In this document: one piece after another, positions 34,545 through 42,063 of the stretch
Layout: each line of letters starts with the position of its first letter
How positions within the stretch are numbered: position 1 is the first letter of the stretch
Assembly (NCBI RefSeq): GCF_003967575.1
Contig: NZ_BIFT01000001.1
Span: forward strand, 2,480,001 to 2,544,000
Direction of reading: 5' to 3'
DNA length: 64,000 bases
Origin: Dictyobacter alpinus
GTDB taxonomy: Bacteria > Chloroflexota > Ktedonobacteria > Ktedonobacterales > Ktedonobacteraceae
Position numbers and translations under genes: made by a program
Notes under the pieces: generated by a model
What the model was told of the DNA's origin: nothing
The model's database searches: none
Seen by the model: only the letters and a program-made list of their open reading frames with translations

Positions 34545-35532
34545 ACCGAAATCCGGATTGGGGCGTGGACTGAATGCGCTTTTGCCAGGCGCGTCCGATG
34601 TGATGTCTGCCCAACAACCAGTAAATGTTTCAACTGATTCGCTGCCGTTTGTGCCTATTGAAAGTATTATTCCTAATCCTCGCCAGCCACGGCGCATCTT
34701 TCGTGAGGATGATCCTAAATTACTTGAGTTGCGGGACTCGATTAAAGAGCATGGTTTGATTCAGCCGATTGTGGTGACGCGTTTGGATGGGGCGGATAAG
34801 GCTCAATCTACGCAGACGGCTAATGATTGGTTTGGTTCTCCCGAACCATCTGCTGTGGTAGAGGTGGTGCAGTTTCAGATTATCGCCGGTGAGCGGCGCT
34901 GGCGTGCTTCCCGTCTGGCTGGCCTGACAAAGGTGCCGGTAGTGATTAAGGATGTGACCCCACTGCAAATGCTGGAGTTAGCCCTGATCGAAAATATTCA
35001 GCGCGCTGACTTGAACCCTATTGAGGAGGCTCTGGCATATCAGGCGCTGGTACAGGAATTTGGTCTGACCCAGGAGATGGTGGCTACACAGGTTGGTAAG
35101 GATCGGGCGACAGTGACAAATTCGTTACGCCTGCTACAATTGCCGGTGCGTGTACGTGATATGCTGGTGAGCCAGGTCGATAATTTCACGGCTGGACATG
35201 CGCGTGCCTTGATCAGTATTACCAATGAAGACGATCAGGTGAAGGCCATGGAGCAGATCATTGCCTTACGCTTGAATGTGCGTCAGGCTGAAGAATTGGC
35301 CGCTCGCATTAAAGGCTCAGAGAACGTTGAAGCCGCCGCGGCCCAGTTGTCACAGCCACCTGTACGCTCACCTGAACTGAGCAGTTTGGAATCTCATTTC
35401 CGTGACGCCTTGATGGTCAAGGTTGACCTGAAATGTAATCCTAAAGGTAAAGGTACGCTGGTCCTGCATTTCAATAATCAAGATGAATTAGATGGTTTGT
35501 ATAATCGATTAGTTCCACCGCGAGAAGACTAG
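34537..35532 (+). CDS. parB: Chromosome partitioning protein ParB/Spo0J
   Basis: A 331-residue CTP-dependent DNA clamp that loads at parS. It begins with the usual KSGLGRGLNALLPG, followed by the NPRQPRR box and the GERRWRA motif of the CTP-binding domain, ENIQRADLNPIEEA, the HTH region (TQEMVATQVGKDRATVTN) and a C-terminal dimerisation domain. Between the NPRQPRR box and GERRWRA is an unusual insert of about 25 residues (around TQTANDWFGSPEPS). It starts at GTG inside the end of parA. Confidence 0.94.
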   Translation: MAKPKSGLGRGLNALLPGASDVMSAQQPVNVSTDSLPFVPIESIIPNPRQPRRIFREDDPKLLELRDSIKEHGLIQPIVVTRLDGADKAQSTQTANDWFGSPEPSAVVEVVQFQIIAGERRWRASRLAGLTKVPVVIKDVTPLQMLELALIENIQRADLNPIEEALAYQALVQEFGLTQEMVATQVGKDRATVTNSLRLLQLPVRVRDMLVSQVDNFTAGHARALISITNEDDQVKAMEQIIALRLNVRQAEELAARIKGSENVEAAAAQLSQPPVRSPELSSLESHFRDALMVKVDLKCNPKGKGTLVLHFNNQDELDGLYNRLVPPRED

Positions 35533-35557
35533 TCTTAAGACCATCTGGGGAGGTGAC

Positions 35558-36040
35558 ATGGCGGGGATTGAGAGTCCTTTTGTGAAGGTACGGCGTAAAT
35601 TGGTCATGGCTCGTATCGAGTTTATGGGTCATCTGGCTGCTTTTAAACATGAGGATTTTGCCCGCCCCCTCACAACCGCAGGCGAGTCACCTTTATTGAT
35701 CGCCCATCATCTTTCCACAATCGAAGGCATTGCGCTCAAGCAACTGCAGGATATTCAGACGCAAGATAATCCTCAATTGGATACGTTGATCCAATTATTG
35801 CCAGTCAACGTTAAAACGGTTGAGCCTCCTCTTACGCTGGATGGAGTTCTCGAAGAGATGGCTGTGTGCCGTAAAGAACTTTTCGCGTATTTAGCTCAGG
35901 TGTCGCCTGAAGTCTGGGAGCGTCCCTTTATCTTTTCTTCATGGGGACCACGCAAATTTTATCAGCTCGTAAATATGCTGCCTTTGCACGATCGGCAACA
36001 TAGCCGGCAGTTAATTACCATGCTTTCCACCTTACCCTAA
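35558..36040 (+). CDS. DinB-like four-helix protein
   Basis: A 160-residue helical protein resembling the DinB/YfiT four-helix metal-binding fold. His residues in AHHLSTIEG (helix 2) and LPLHDRQHSRQL (last helix) are placed like the His triad of that superfamily. Many members are thiol-dependent S-transferases (bacillithiol or mycothiol), but most are uncharacterised. It follows parB by 25 nt with GGGGAGG before the ATG, so it belongs to the parAB transcript. Confidence 0.7.
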   Translation: MAGIESPFVKVRRKLVMARIEFMGHLAAFKHEDFARPLTTAGESPLLIAHHLSTIEGIALKQLQDIQTQDNPQLDTLIQLLPVNVKTVEPPLTLDGVLEEMAVCRKELFAYLAQVSPEVWERPFIFSSWGPRKFYQLVNMLPLHDRQHSRQLITMLSTLP

Positions 36041-36301
36041 GTCCATCAGCTATTACCACCTTTCCATGGCCATCAGCCGCCTGACAATCCATATTGTAGG
36101 CATTGCGGGTACTGGTTTGTTATGTAACCTGGTACGACCCTTCTAGCCTCTTCTGGTGCCTTTTCTAAGTATGAGCTGATTCCCCCATTTGTTCACAGGC
36201 TATACTGAGAATATGGCAGTGTATGAAGCAAGTAAATCTGGCGGCAGCAGGTGGTGCCATTGATAAATTACTATTCTGTTCAGGTTGGAAGGAGTCTTTT
36301 T

Positions 36302-37117
36302 ATGCGCTATCCTGATACTGAGGATCATCGCTTACATACAACGGTGGCAACAGAGTCTGTGACTCTTCCTTCTCCGGTTTTTATGGGAAATGATGGACAA
36401 TCTCTGGCTACCGGTGCCGGTGATGGTTGGAATAATATGGGTATGCCACCTACGAGTCAGGTACGTGTCCTGATTGTGGATGACCATGCCTTGATCCGTG
36501 AAGGCTTGAGCCAGCTTTTTTCTTTAGAGGATGATATTGAAGTGGTGGGAGAGGCGGTAGATGGCTTTACGGCATTGGAGCAGATTCGGCAGTTGCATCC
36601 TGATGTGGTGCTGATGGATATTAATTTGCCGGTGGTGGATGGTATTGCCATTACGCGCCAGGTGACCCAGCAATTTCCGGGTGTGGCGGTGATTATGTTG
36701 ACGATGCATCGCCAGAATCAACAGATTGTTGAAGCTATGCGCAACGGTGCCAGGGGCTATCTCCTTAAGAATGCCTCTGCTCGTGATGTGGCCCAGGCTA
36801 TTCGTACGGTTCATGCGGGTGGCGTGGCGATCTCACCTTCTTTGACTGGTGTGCTGGTCAATGAGTTACGGCGTCAACCAGAATCCACATCGCCTGCCGG
36901 TCAGCATGTTGCCCAACTCTCAGAAAAAGAGGTCGAGATAATCCGCTACCTGGCGGCCGGTATGAGCAATAAAGAGATTGCTGAACGTCTGGCTTATTCA
37001 GAGAAGACGGTTAAGAATTATCTGTCTATTATCTTCCAAAAATTGCATTTGCGCGATCGCACCCAGGTAGCTATTTTTGCTTTGCGCCAGGGTCTCTTAC
37101 CCGATGAAGAGCTCTAA
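36302..37117 (+). CDS. NarL/FixJ-family response regulator
   Basis: A 271-residue two-component regulator with an unusually long N-terminal tail of about 50 residues before the receiver domain (VLIVDDHALIREGL; phospho-acceptor Asp in VVLMDINLP; Lys in YLLKNAS). The C-terminal LuxR HTH reads LSEKEVEIIRYLAAGMSNKEIAERLAYSEKTVKNYLS. The ATG at 36302 has GAAGGAG upstream; an upstream in-frame start lacks one. It is convergent, 27 nt apart, with a histidine kinase that also carries a LuxR domain; whether they are partners is not shown. Confidence 0.88.
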   Translation: MRYPDTEDHRLHTTVATESVTLPSPVFMGNDGQSLATGAGDGWNNMGMPPTSQVRVLIVDDHALIREGLSQLFSLEDDIEVVGEAVDGFTALEQIRQLHPDVVLMDINLPVVDGIAITRQVTQQFPGVAVIMLTMHRQNQQIVEAMRNGARGYLLKNASARDVAQAIRTVHAGGVAISPSLTGVLVNELRRQPESTSPAGQHVAQLSEKEVEIIRYLAAGMSNKEIAERLAYSEKTVKNYLSIIFQKLHLRDRTQVAIFALRQGLLPDEEL

Positions 37118-37144
37118 GCCGCTTGCCGTGCCTATCTGGCCATT

Positions 37145-38560
37145 TTAGAGCCAGCCCTGGGCTGCGGCAACCAGCGCGGCTTGCGCTCGATCTTTAACCT
37201 GAAGCTTCTGCATGATATGGTGTACATGTGTTTTTACCGTATCGTGGCTGATAGCAAGTTTCTGCGCTATTGCCCGGTTGGTTAAGCCTTCAACCATCAG
37301 GCGCAAAATCTCGCGTTCCCTTGTGGTTAGCTCTACGATAGGATGGGCAAGGGGAAAACACACTTTAATGCTGGTTCCCTTGTCAGGCTGGCTACGCAAC
37401 TGCCAGGTCCCCCCAGCCTCCTGCACACGCTCGCGCATAGTCTGCAATCCCATATGCGCTGTTGCGATCTCCTGATTCTTTTGCCATTGATCCTGGTGTT
37501 CTACTACCTCTGATGCTCTGTCTGTTTGTTGAGATGGCGGGATAATAATCCCACGACCATTATCTTTGATGATGATAATCAGCAGATTGCTTTGGATATA
37601 GATATTCACCCATATTTCTGTGGCATGTGCATGTTTGCGAATATTTGCCAGCGCTTCTTGCAGCAAACGCAGAATAGGTACTTCCAGGCGCTCTGGCACC
37701 TGCTGGAGAGCAGTGATATTGCGTTGAATAGTGGTCCTGGGATTATGCATACTGTACTGTTCAAGCAATTGGGTGATAGCTGCGAAGATTGTCTGTTCCT
37801 CCAGTTGTGGTGGCGGTAAGGCATTGATACTGGCGCGTAACCCTTGAATGCTCTCCTCAAGAATTGTGCGTGCTCGTACAGCTTCCTGCATGGCATCCTG
37901 TACCTGTTGCCGTTCTAGCAAGCGCTGAATCAGCTCTAATTTATAAAAGGTAAAGGTAATCTGCTGAACAACACTATCATGGATATCGCGTGCCATACGC
38001 TGGCGCTCACGTTCAACCACAGCATGACGCTCATTATCCCATTGCTGGTGAGTATAGAGAATCTGACCCGCCACATTTCCCATATAGGTCAGGAGGAGCC
38101 CTCTGGCATCTAGCAGGATAGTATTATCCACTGGCGCCAGAGCAACCAGGCCAATTAACGCTTTGTGGCAATTGAGCGTTACCAGTAACATAGCTCTATT
38201 ATTAATCTCTATCGTATCGAGAGTCGCGCCGGGTCCGCGTGAAGAAAGTTGCTCAATCTTGTGCCCATTAAGGCTAGTGGAAAGCAGGCCCCAGGGTAAC
38301 TTCTCTCCTTGATTACTTACCGGAATAAAATGCTGCTGTGCTGCATGATACAGTAACAGGCAGGCACCCGTGGCTTGAATAGGGCGTCGCATATGCGTAA
38401 GAATATGCTGGCGTAACTCGTGGATTTCCATCCTCATACCCAACACAAATCCCATTTCATACAGATCCGTCAGACTATCCAGACTATACATAACCTCTGG
38501 CAACATATCTGAGTGAGTTGCTGATGAGGAAGAACCTGTGGCTTTATCTGCTGTTCCCAT
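37145..38560 (-). CDS. GAF-HisKA_3 histidine kinase fused to a LuxR DNA-binding domain
   Basis: A 471-residue protein. An N-terminal GAF-like sensor region (about 30-180) is followed by the HisKA_3 dimerisation box with the phospho-acceptor His (RQRMARDIHDSVVQQ, near residue 193), a HATPase_c domain (EALANIRKHAHA, IIKDNGRGI, GLQTMRERVQEAGG) and, in the same chain, a C-terminal LuxR HTH (LTTREREILRLMVEGLTNRAIAQKLAIS...). Kinases of this class normally act through a separate NarL-type regulator; here the kinase itself may bind DNA. No receiver domain is present. It is soluble, with no membrane helix. Confidence 0.88.
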   Translation of the reverse strand: MGTADKATGSSSSATHSDMLPEVMYSLDSLTDLYEMGFVLGMRMEIHELRQHILTHMRRPIQATGACLLLYHAAQQHFIPVSNQGEKLPWGLLSTSLNGHKIEQLSSRGPGATLDTIEINNRAMLLVTLNCHKALIGLVALAPVDNTILLDARGLLLTYMGNVAGQILYTHQQWDNERHAVVERERQRMARDIHDSVVQQITFTFYKLELIQRLLERQQVQDAMQEAVRARTILEESIQGLRASINALPPPQLEEQTIFAAITQLLEQYSMHNPRTTIQRNITALQQVPERLEVPILRLLQEALANIRKHAHATEIWVNIYIQSNLLIIIIKDNGRGIIIPPSQQTDRASEVVEHQDQWQKNQEIATAHMGLQTMRERVQEAGGTWQLRSQPDKGTSIKVCFPLAHPIVELTTREREILRLMVEGLTNRAIAQKLAISHDTVKTHVHHIMQKLQVKDRAQAALVAAAQGWL

Positions 38561-38683
38561 TATTTATCTCTCCAGTAAGCTGGAATCAAGATCGGCCTTT
38601 CTCTTCTCATCATACTCCGCCAGCAAAGAAAGGCATTTGTCAACCCGATGTGTTACTCATACGTAAGAATAGTAGCAACTGGG

Positions 38684-38783
38684 AGAAGCAGGAGGTGCAG
38701 GAGGACGGTCAGTCCGCCTGCCGGGGGAGTGGGGGTGTCCCCCACAATCTCCCCTCTCTCCCTTCGCCGCCGAAGGCGGCGAA
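38684..38783 (-). repeat. Dispersed double-hairpin repeat, family B, copy 3
   Basis: In minus orientation: hairpin 1 is TTCGCCGCC-TTC-GGCGGCGAA (38763-38783), the centre is GGGGGACACCCCCACTCCCCC, and hairpin 2 is GCAGGCGGAC-TGACC-GTCCTCCTGC (38697-38721). It lies upstream of the kinase-LuxR gene. Confidence 0.78.
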
Positions 38784-38875
38784 AAACCTGAAGAGGATAA
38801 TAGAGCGCACAGCAAAATAAATTCTCTATAACCTGGAACAAAAAGAAAAATCCTGGTACATAGTGAAACAACCAT

Positions 38876-38905
38876 TTGACACAGCTTTCAGTTTGATAGT
38901 ATGAT
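38876..38905 (+). promoter_or_regulatory. Promoter of the FG-GAP-like membrane protein gene
   Basis: TTGACA at 38876-38881, an 18-bp spacer and TATGAT at 38900-38905. An inverted repeat CAGTTT-TAATGCT-AAACTG follows near 38919-38937 and could be an operator. Confidence 0.65.
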
Positions 38906-38991
38906 AGCTTTCGATACAGTTTTAATGCTAAACTGTGATATCTTCCTGTATTATTGGCAGGTAAGCCATACAGCAAGAGAAAGGATTACTC

Positions 38992-39897
38992 ATGGCGGCC
39001 GATGGTGAACAGTCAGCGTCGAGACGACGCGGAAGAGGAATGACAGGTAGTCAAGATCCTCATACCTCGGTGTATCAAAGACCAACAAGTCGAGAAAGAC
39101 CGATGGGCAGAGCCGATGCATCGCCACATACCGATGGATATCGTTTTGACGAAGGGATGATAGATCCGCCTCGTTCAAGTTCGAGCGTTGTCCGTTTTAC
39201 AAATACTCAAGCACCGCGTTATTCTGGTTCACAACCTGTTAATGCTGCTGTACCAACCAGACGTCAGGGCCAGGGTATGACAAGAGATTTACCGCCACAG
39301 ATGCGCCAGACCGGCCATACGGGACGGCAACCACGTCTACCTGTGCAGCCTCCTCCCTCATATACCACATCGTCAACAACGAAAACGACGCGACCATCCA
39401 AGCCACCTGTTACTGAGAAGCCGCAGCGGCGTGTACACTGGCTCTTGCCGGCCGGCGTTGGTATGGTAGCTATGCTGGTCTTGTGGGTCCTGGGTAGCAC
39501 GGTTCTAGCCTGGGGTGTTACCCGCTACAACGATTTTAAGTATGGGTATCCCCGTACATTTCACACGGATGCTGTTGTGGGTCATGGTGATAGCGAGCTG
39601 CATAAAAGTCATTTTATGGCCATAAATTACAATCATCAAGCTGTGATTTTTGAAATGATGGGCGGTGATACAGGAGCTGGTAAATCTATTAGTTATGTGG
39701 TGAATTTAATTAGCAGTGATAATGACGATCTGGCACCAGTTACCCTGGATTTTAAAGATCTGAATGGTGATAAAAAGCCGGATATGATTGTACATGTTCA
39801 CTTGTCTAATCAGGATCAGGTCTCTGTCTTTATCAATGATGGTAAGAAGTTTCGACCTGCAACATCCAATGATAAGCTAACGGCACCCATTAACTGA
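38992..39897 (+). CDS. Membrane-anchored protein with FG-GAP/VCBS-like C-terminus
   Basis: A 301-residue protein. The first 140 residues are polar and disordered (Ser, Arg, Pro, Gln rich). One membrane helix lies near residues 150-172 (PAGVGMVAMLVLWVLGS). The extracytoplasmic part ends in a calcium-loop-like DLNGDKKPDMIVHVH followed by VFINDGKKF, which resembles a single FG-GAP/VCBS repeat. Such repeats often bind Ca2+ on the cell surface. The function is not known. AGAAAGGA precedes the ATG and a good promoter lies about 90 nt upstream. Confidence 0.68.
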   Translation: MAADGEQSASRRRGRGMTGSQDPHTSVYQRPTSRERPMGRADASPHTDGYRFDEGMIDPPRSSSSVVRFTNTQAPRYSGSQPVNAAVPTRRQGQGMTRDLPPQMRQTGHTGRQPRLPVQPPPSYTTSSTTKTTRPSKPPVTEKPQRRVHWLLPAGVGMVAMLVLWVLGSTVLAWGVTRYNDFKYGYPRTFHTDAVVGHGDSELHKSHFMAINYNHQAVIFEMMGGDTGAGKSISYVVNLISSDNDDLAPVTLDFKDLNGDKKPDMIVHVHLSNQDQVSVFINDGKKFRPATSNDKLTAPIN

Positions 39898-40112
39898 ATA
39901 TTCAAAATCCTGACGGTTTAGCATTCTATTGCTAGCAGGCTCGACCTGTCTCTGTTGATAAATGCAACTTTCATTTCCCACTCTCTCCTGATCTAAAGAT
40001 CAATTGAGGGTAATATAGATTTATATCTATATATAAAAATGGTGGGATGGTTTGTTGTTGAGAAATCCTGTTTGTTTATAGCACGCTGGTGGAGATATAG
40101 AAAGATAAAAAA

Positions 40113-40173
40113 ATCCCCCATCGACTTTTGACCGTTAGTCCTACTTGTGAGCCGGTCAATGAAGCTGGGGGAT
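40113..40173 (-). terminator. Intrinsic terminator of the DUF1232-like gene
   Basis: Two nested stems (ATCCCCCA/TGGGGGAT and TTGACCG/CGGTCAA) are followed on the minus strand by TTTTTTTATC. It lies 30 nt after the stop codon. Confidence 0.75.
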
Positions 40174-40203
40174 AAAGTTCTTACTCTATTTTTGTATCAG
40201 TGT

Positions 40204-40593
40204 TTATTTATCAAAAATGTGCCCATAATGCTCCGAAACAACCTCGGCTGGGAAGTAGCGTAAAAGATTGACCGCTACCAGTGATAATGCGATCCAGTCA
40301 AAGCCTGCATCCAATGGCACTCCTATCACCGTTCCTACCAACGGCAATACTGTACTCAAAATGGTCTCGTTGATGGCGTCCGGAAAAAGCAAAATTGCTA
40401 TAATGCCAGCTATCGAAGCAACAAAGAGTCCTTTTTTGAAGACGGGTACTCGCCTATCTACCATTAACGCTTTAACTAATTTAAGTGTTTTAAAACCGTG
40501 TAAGAAAATTTGCAGCCGTTTAGGACGTGCAAGCTCTCTTGGGAGCTGGCTACCCCTATTGTCATAGTGGTTTTTGGCTGATTGCTGTAACAT
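40204..40593 (-). CDS. Small membrane protein, DUF1232-like
   Basis: A 129-residue protein with an N-terminal basic region and two hydrophobic helices (SIAGIIAILLFPDAINETIL and DAGFDWIALSLVAVNLLRYF). The pattern of a first helix ending in a Pro-Asp, then an Asp at the start of the second helix, resembles DUF1232 (YkvA-type) proteins. Function unknown. The start at 40593 is chosen because GGAGGA precedes it; an upstream in-frame start at 40635 has none. It has its own terminator. Confidence 0.6.
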   Translation of the reverse strand: MLQQSAKNHYDNRGSQLPRELARPKRLQIFLHGFKTLKLVKALMVDRRVPVFKKGLFVASIAGIIAILLFPDAINETILSTVLPLVGTVIGVPLDAGFDWIALSLVAVNLLRYFPAEVVSEHYGHIFDK

Positions 40594-40726
40594 ATTTTTT
40601 CCTCCTGCTGAACGCCATGTATGTAATACGAGCAAGAGCGTGTCCCGGTTGTGTATTATGTTTCAAAGTGACGCAACTTTTAATTATGGACATTTAACCT
40701 CTATGAGACTCTTCTTTTTTAGCTGC

Positions 40727-41686
40727 TCAATGACGGAAAAAGGTCGGGATCAGCAGTTGTCCTGCGTAGACCAGGTGCCAGATGGTGAGCCCAAAGGTAA
40801 CTAAAACCAGCAAGACGTGGAAGATACGCCAGTAGCGAATGAGGGCGCGATAGAATTGTTCTCGCTGCAATGCCTTTTGAATGTCCTGTAGCTGCTCAAT
40901 CTGTTGATTATAGCCTGGAATCAGAGCACCTGGGGCTGCCAATGCACTTTTCTTGTCGGGCACAAAGCGGTATTGCTGATTGTTGCGACTGATCTCCTGC
41001 GGTGTTTCTTCAAGTGAGATATAGGCAATATCCCATGAACCCGGTAACGATGTTCCTCCCATACTGATGGGATCTGCGGCGGCTACGGTTGATGGCAGGG
41101 GACGAGTGGGTTTGGTGGCAGGTGTCCTGGACTGGAAGGCACCAAGGTCCTGAGCATTATGGGTCACAATTTGTTCAACTGTGTTGGAAATATACTCTAT
41201 GCGGTCCTCGCCTTGTTCTGTTAAGGCTTTTTTGACTTCTTTCGTAATCTGACGTGGCACCAACCGATCGATCATCCGTCCGATGAAGCCGCTCAGTACC
41301 AGACCAATCATGCCATAGAGGGCGTAGGTTCCGCTGCGGGGATTAAAGTTACCGAAGGAATGCAGTACAAGCAAAAAGATGGCAACGACACCGAAGCAGA
41401 TGTGCCAGTTGAGCGCCTGATTCAACTGGCCTATTTTACGCCGATGGGTACGTCGTACACGTGTGTAAAGAAACGTTGCCAGCAACATAAAGGTGCTACC
41501 AACAATAGCATAAATATAACCGGCCAGACTATCTGGAGACATATCTGTGCTGAAGCGTGAATAGACGAAGAGACTGAGAATACATACAAGGATAATCCCC
41601 AGGGTGATCGTCCAGGTTCTAAACCATGGTCGTGTGGTATCCAGAAAAAGCCAGGGGTAGCCTTTCTCATCGCTCAATTTATTCAT
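40727..41686 (-). CDS. Two-heme b-type cytochrome membrane subunit
   Basis: A 319-residue membrane protein with about five helices. Two helices each carry His-x13-His: H93 and H107 in the NWHICFGVVAIFLLVLH stretch, and a pair in FHVLLVLVTFGLTIWH near residue 290. This spacing is the classic ligand set for two stacked b hemes. A long polar cytoplasmic loop (about 140-265) separates the heme helices. It is the last gene of an operon with a two-[4Fe-4S] ferredoxin and an FAD oxidoreductase, so it probably passes electrons across the membrane. The electron acceptor or donor on the far side is unknown. Confidence 0.72.
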   Translation of the reverse strand: MNKLSDEKGYPWLFLDTTRPWFRTWTITLGIILVCILSLFVYSRFSTDMSPDSLAGYIYAIVGSTFMLLATFLYTRVRRTHRRKIGQLNQALNWHICFGVVAIFLLVLHSFGNFNPRSGTYALYGMIGLVLSGFIGRMIDRLVPRQITKEVKKALTEQGEDRIEYISNTVEQIVTHNAQDLGAFQSRTPATKPTRPLPSTVAAADPISMGGTSLPGSWDIAYISLEETPQEISRNNQQYRFVPDKKSALAAPGALIPGYNQQIEQLQDIQKALQREQFYRALIRYWRIFHVLLVLVTFGLTIWHLVYAGQLLIPTFFRH

Positions 41687-41730
41687 CTGTTCCTGCCTCT
41701 CTTCTGCTGCTTCTGTTTGACGCTCATCCT

Positions 41731-42039
41731 TTATTCCCCGGATCCGATGCTGAGGAGGCGAACCTTTAGCCAGAGCATCATGGAATCACGATGTAATCCC
41801 ACCGGACATGGGGAGACGCAGGCACCACATTGGTAGCAGGCACGTGCAAAACGTGCAACCGGCTCTGAGATGGGACCAGACAGCGTTTCACGATTGAGCA
41901 TATCGATGGTGATTGGTTCCGCCACCGCTGGACAGGCCAGAATACATTCATTGCAACCGATGCATGCTTGAATCTCTTGCCCTACCTGGGGCCTCGTCTT
42001 ATGAAGGATAATGGAATTTGGCTTTAGCATTCTTAGCAT
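41731..42039 (-). CDS. Ferredoxin-type 4Fe-4S dicluster protein
   Basis: A 102-residue protein with two cluster motifs, CIGCNECILACP and CYQCGACVSPCP, spaced about 40 residues apart as in HdrC/GlpC-like iron-sulfur subunits rather than the tightly packed 2[4Fe-4S] ferredoxins. It lies between the FAD oxidoreductase (24 nt upstream) and the cytochrome b gene (44 nt downstream) and is the natural electron link between them. GGAG precedes the ATG. Confidence 0.85.
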   Translation of the reverse strand: MLRMLKPNSIILHKTRPQVGQEIQACIGCNECILACPAVAEPITIDMLNRETLSGPISEPVARFARACYQCGACVSPCPVGLHRDSMMLWLKVRLLSIGSGE

Positions 42040-42063
42040 TTTGTATTTTTCTCCTTCATGAAT

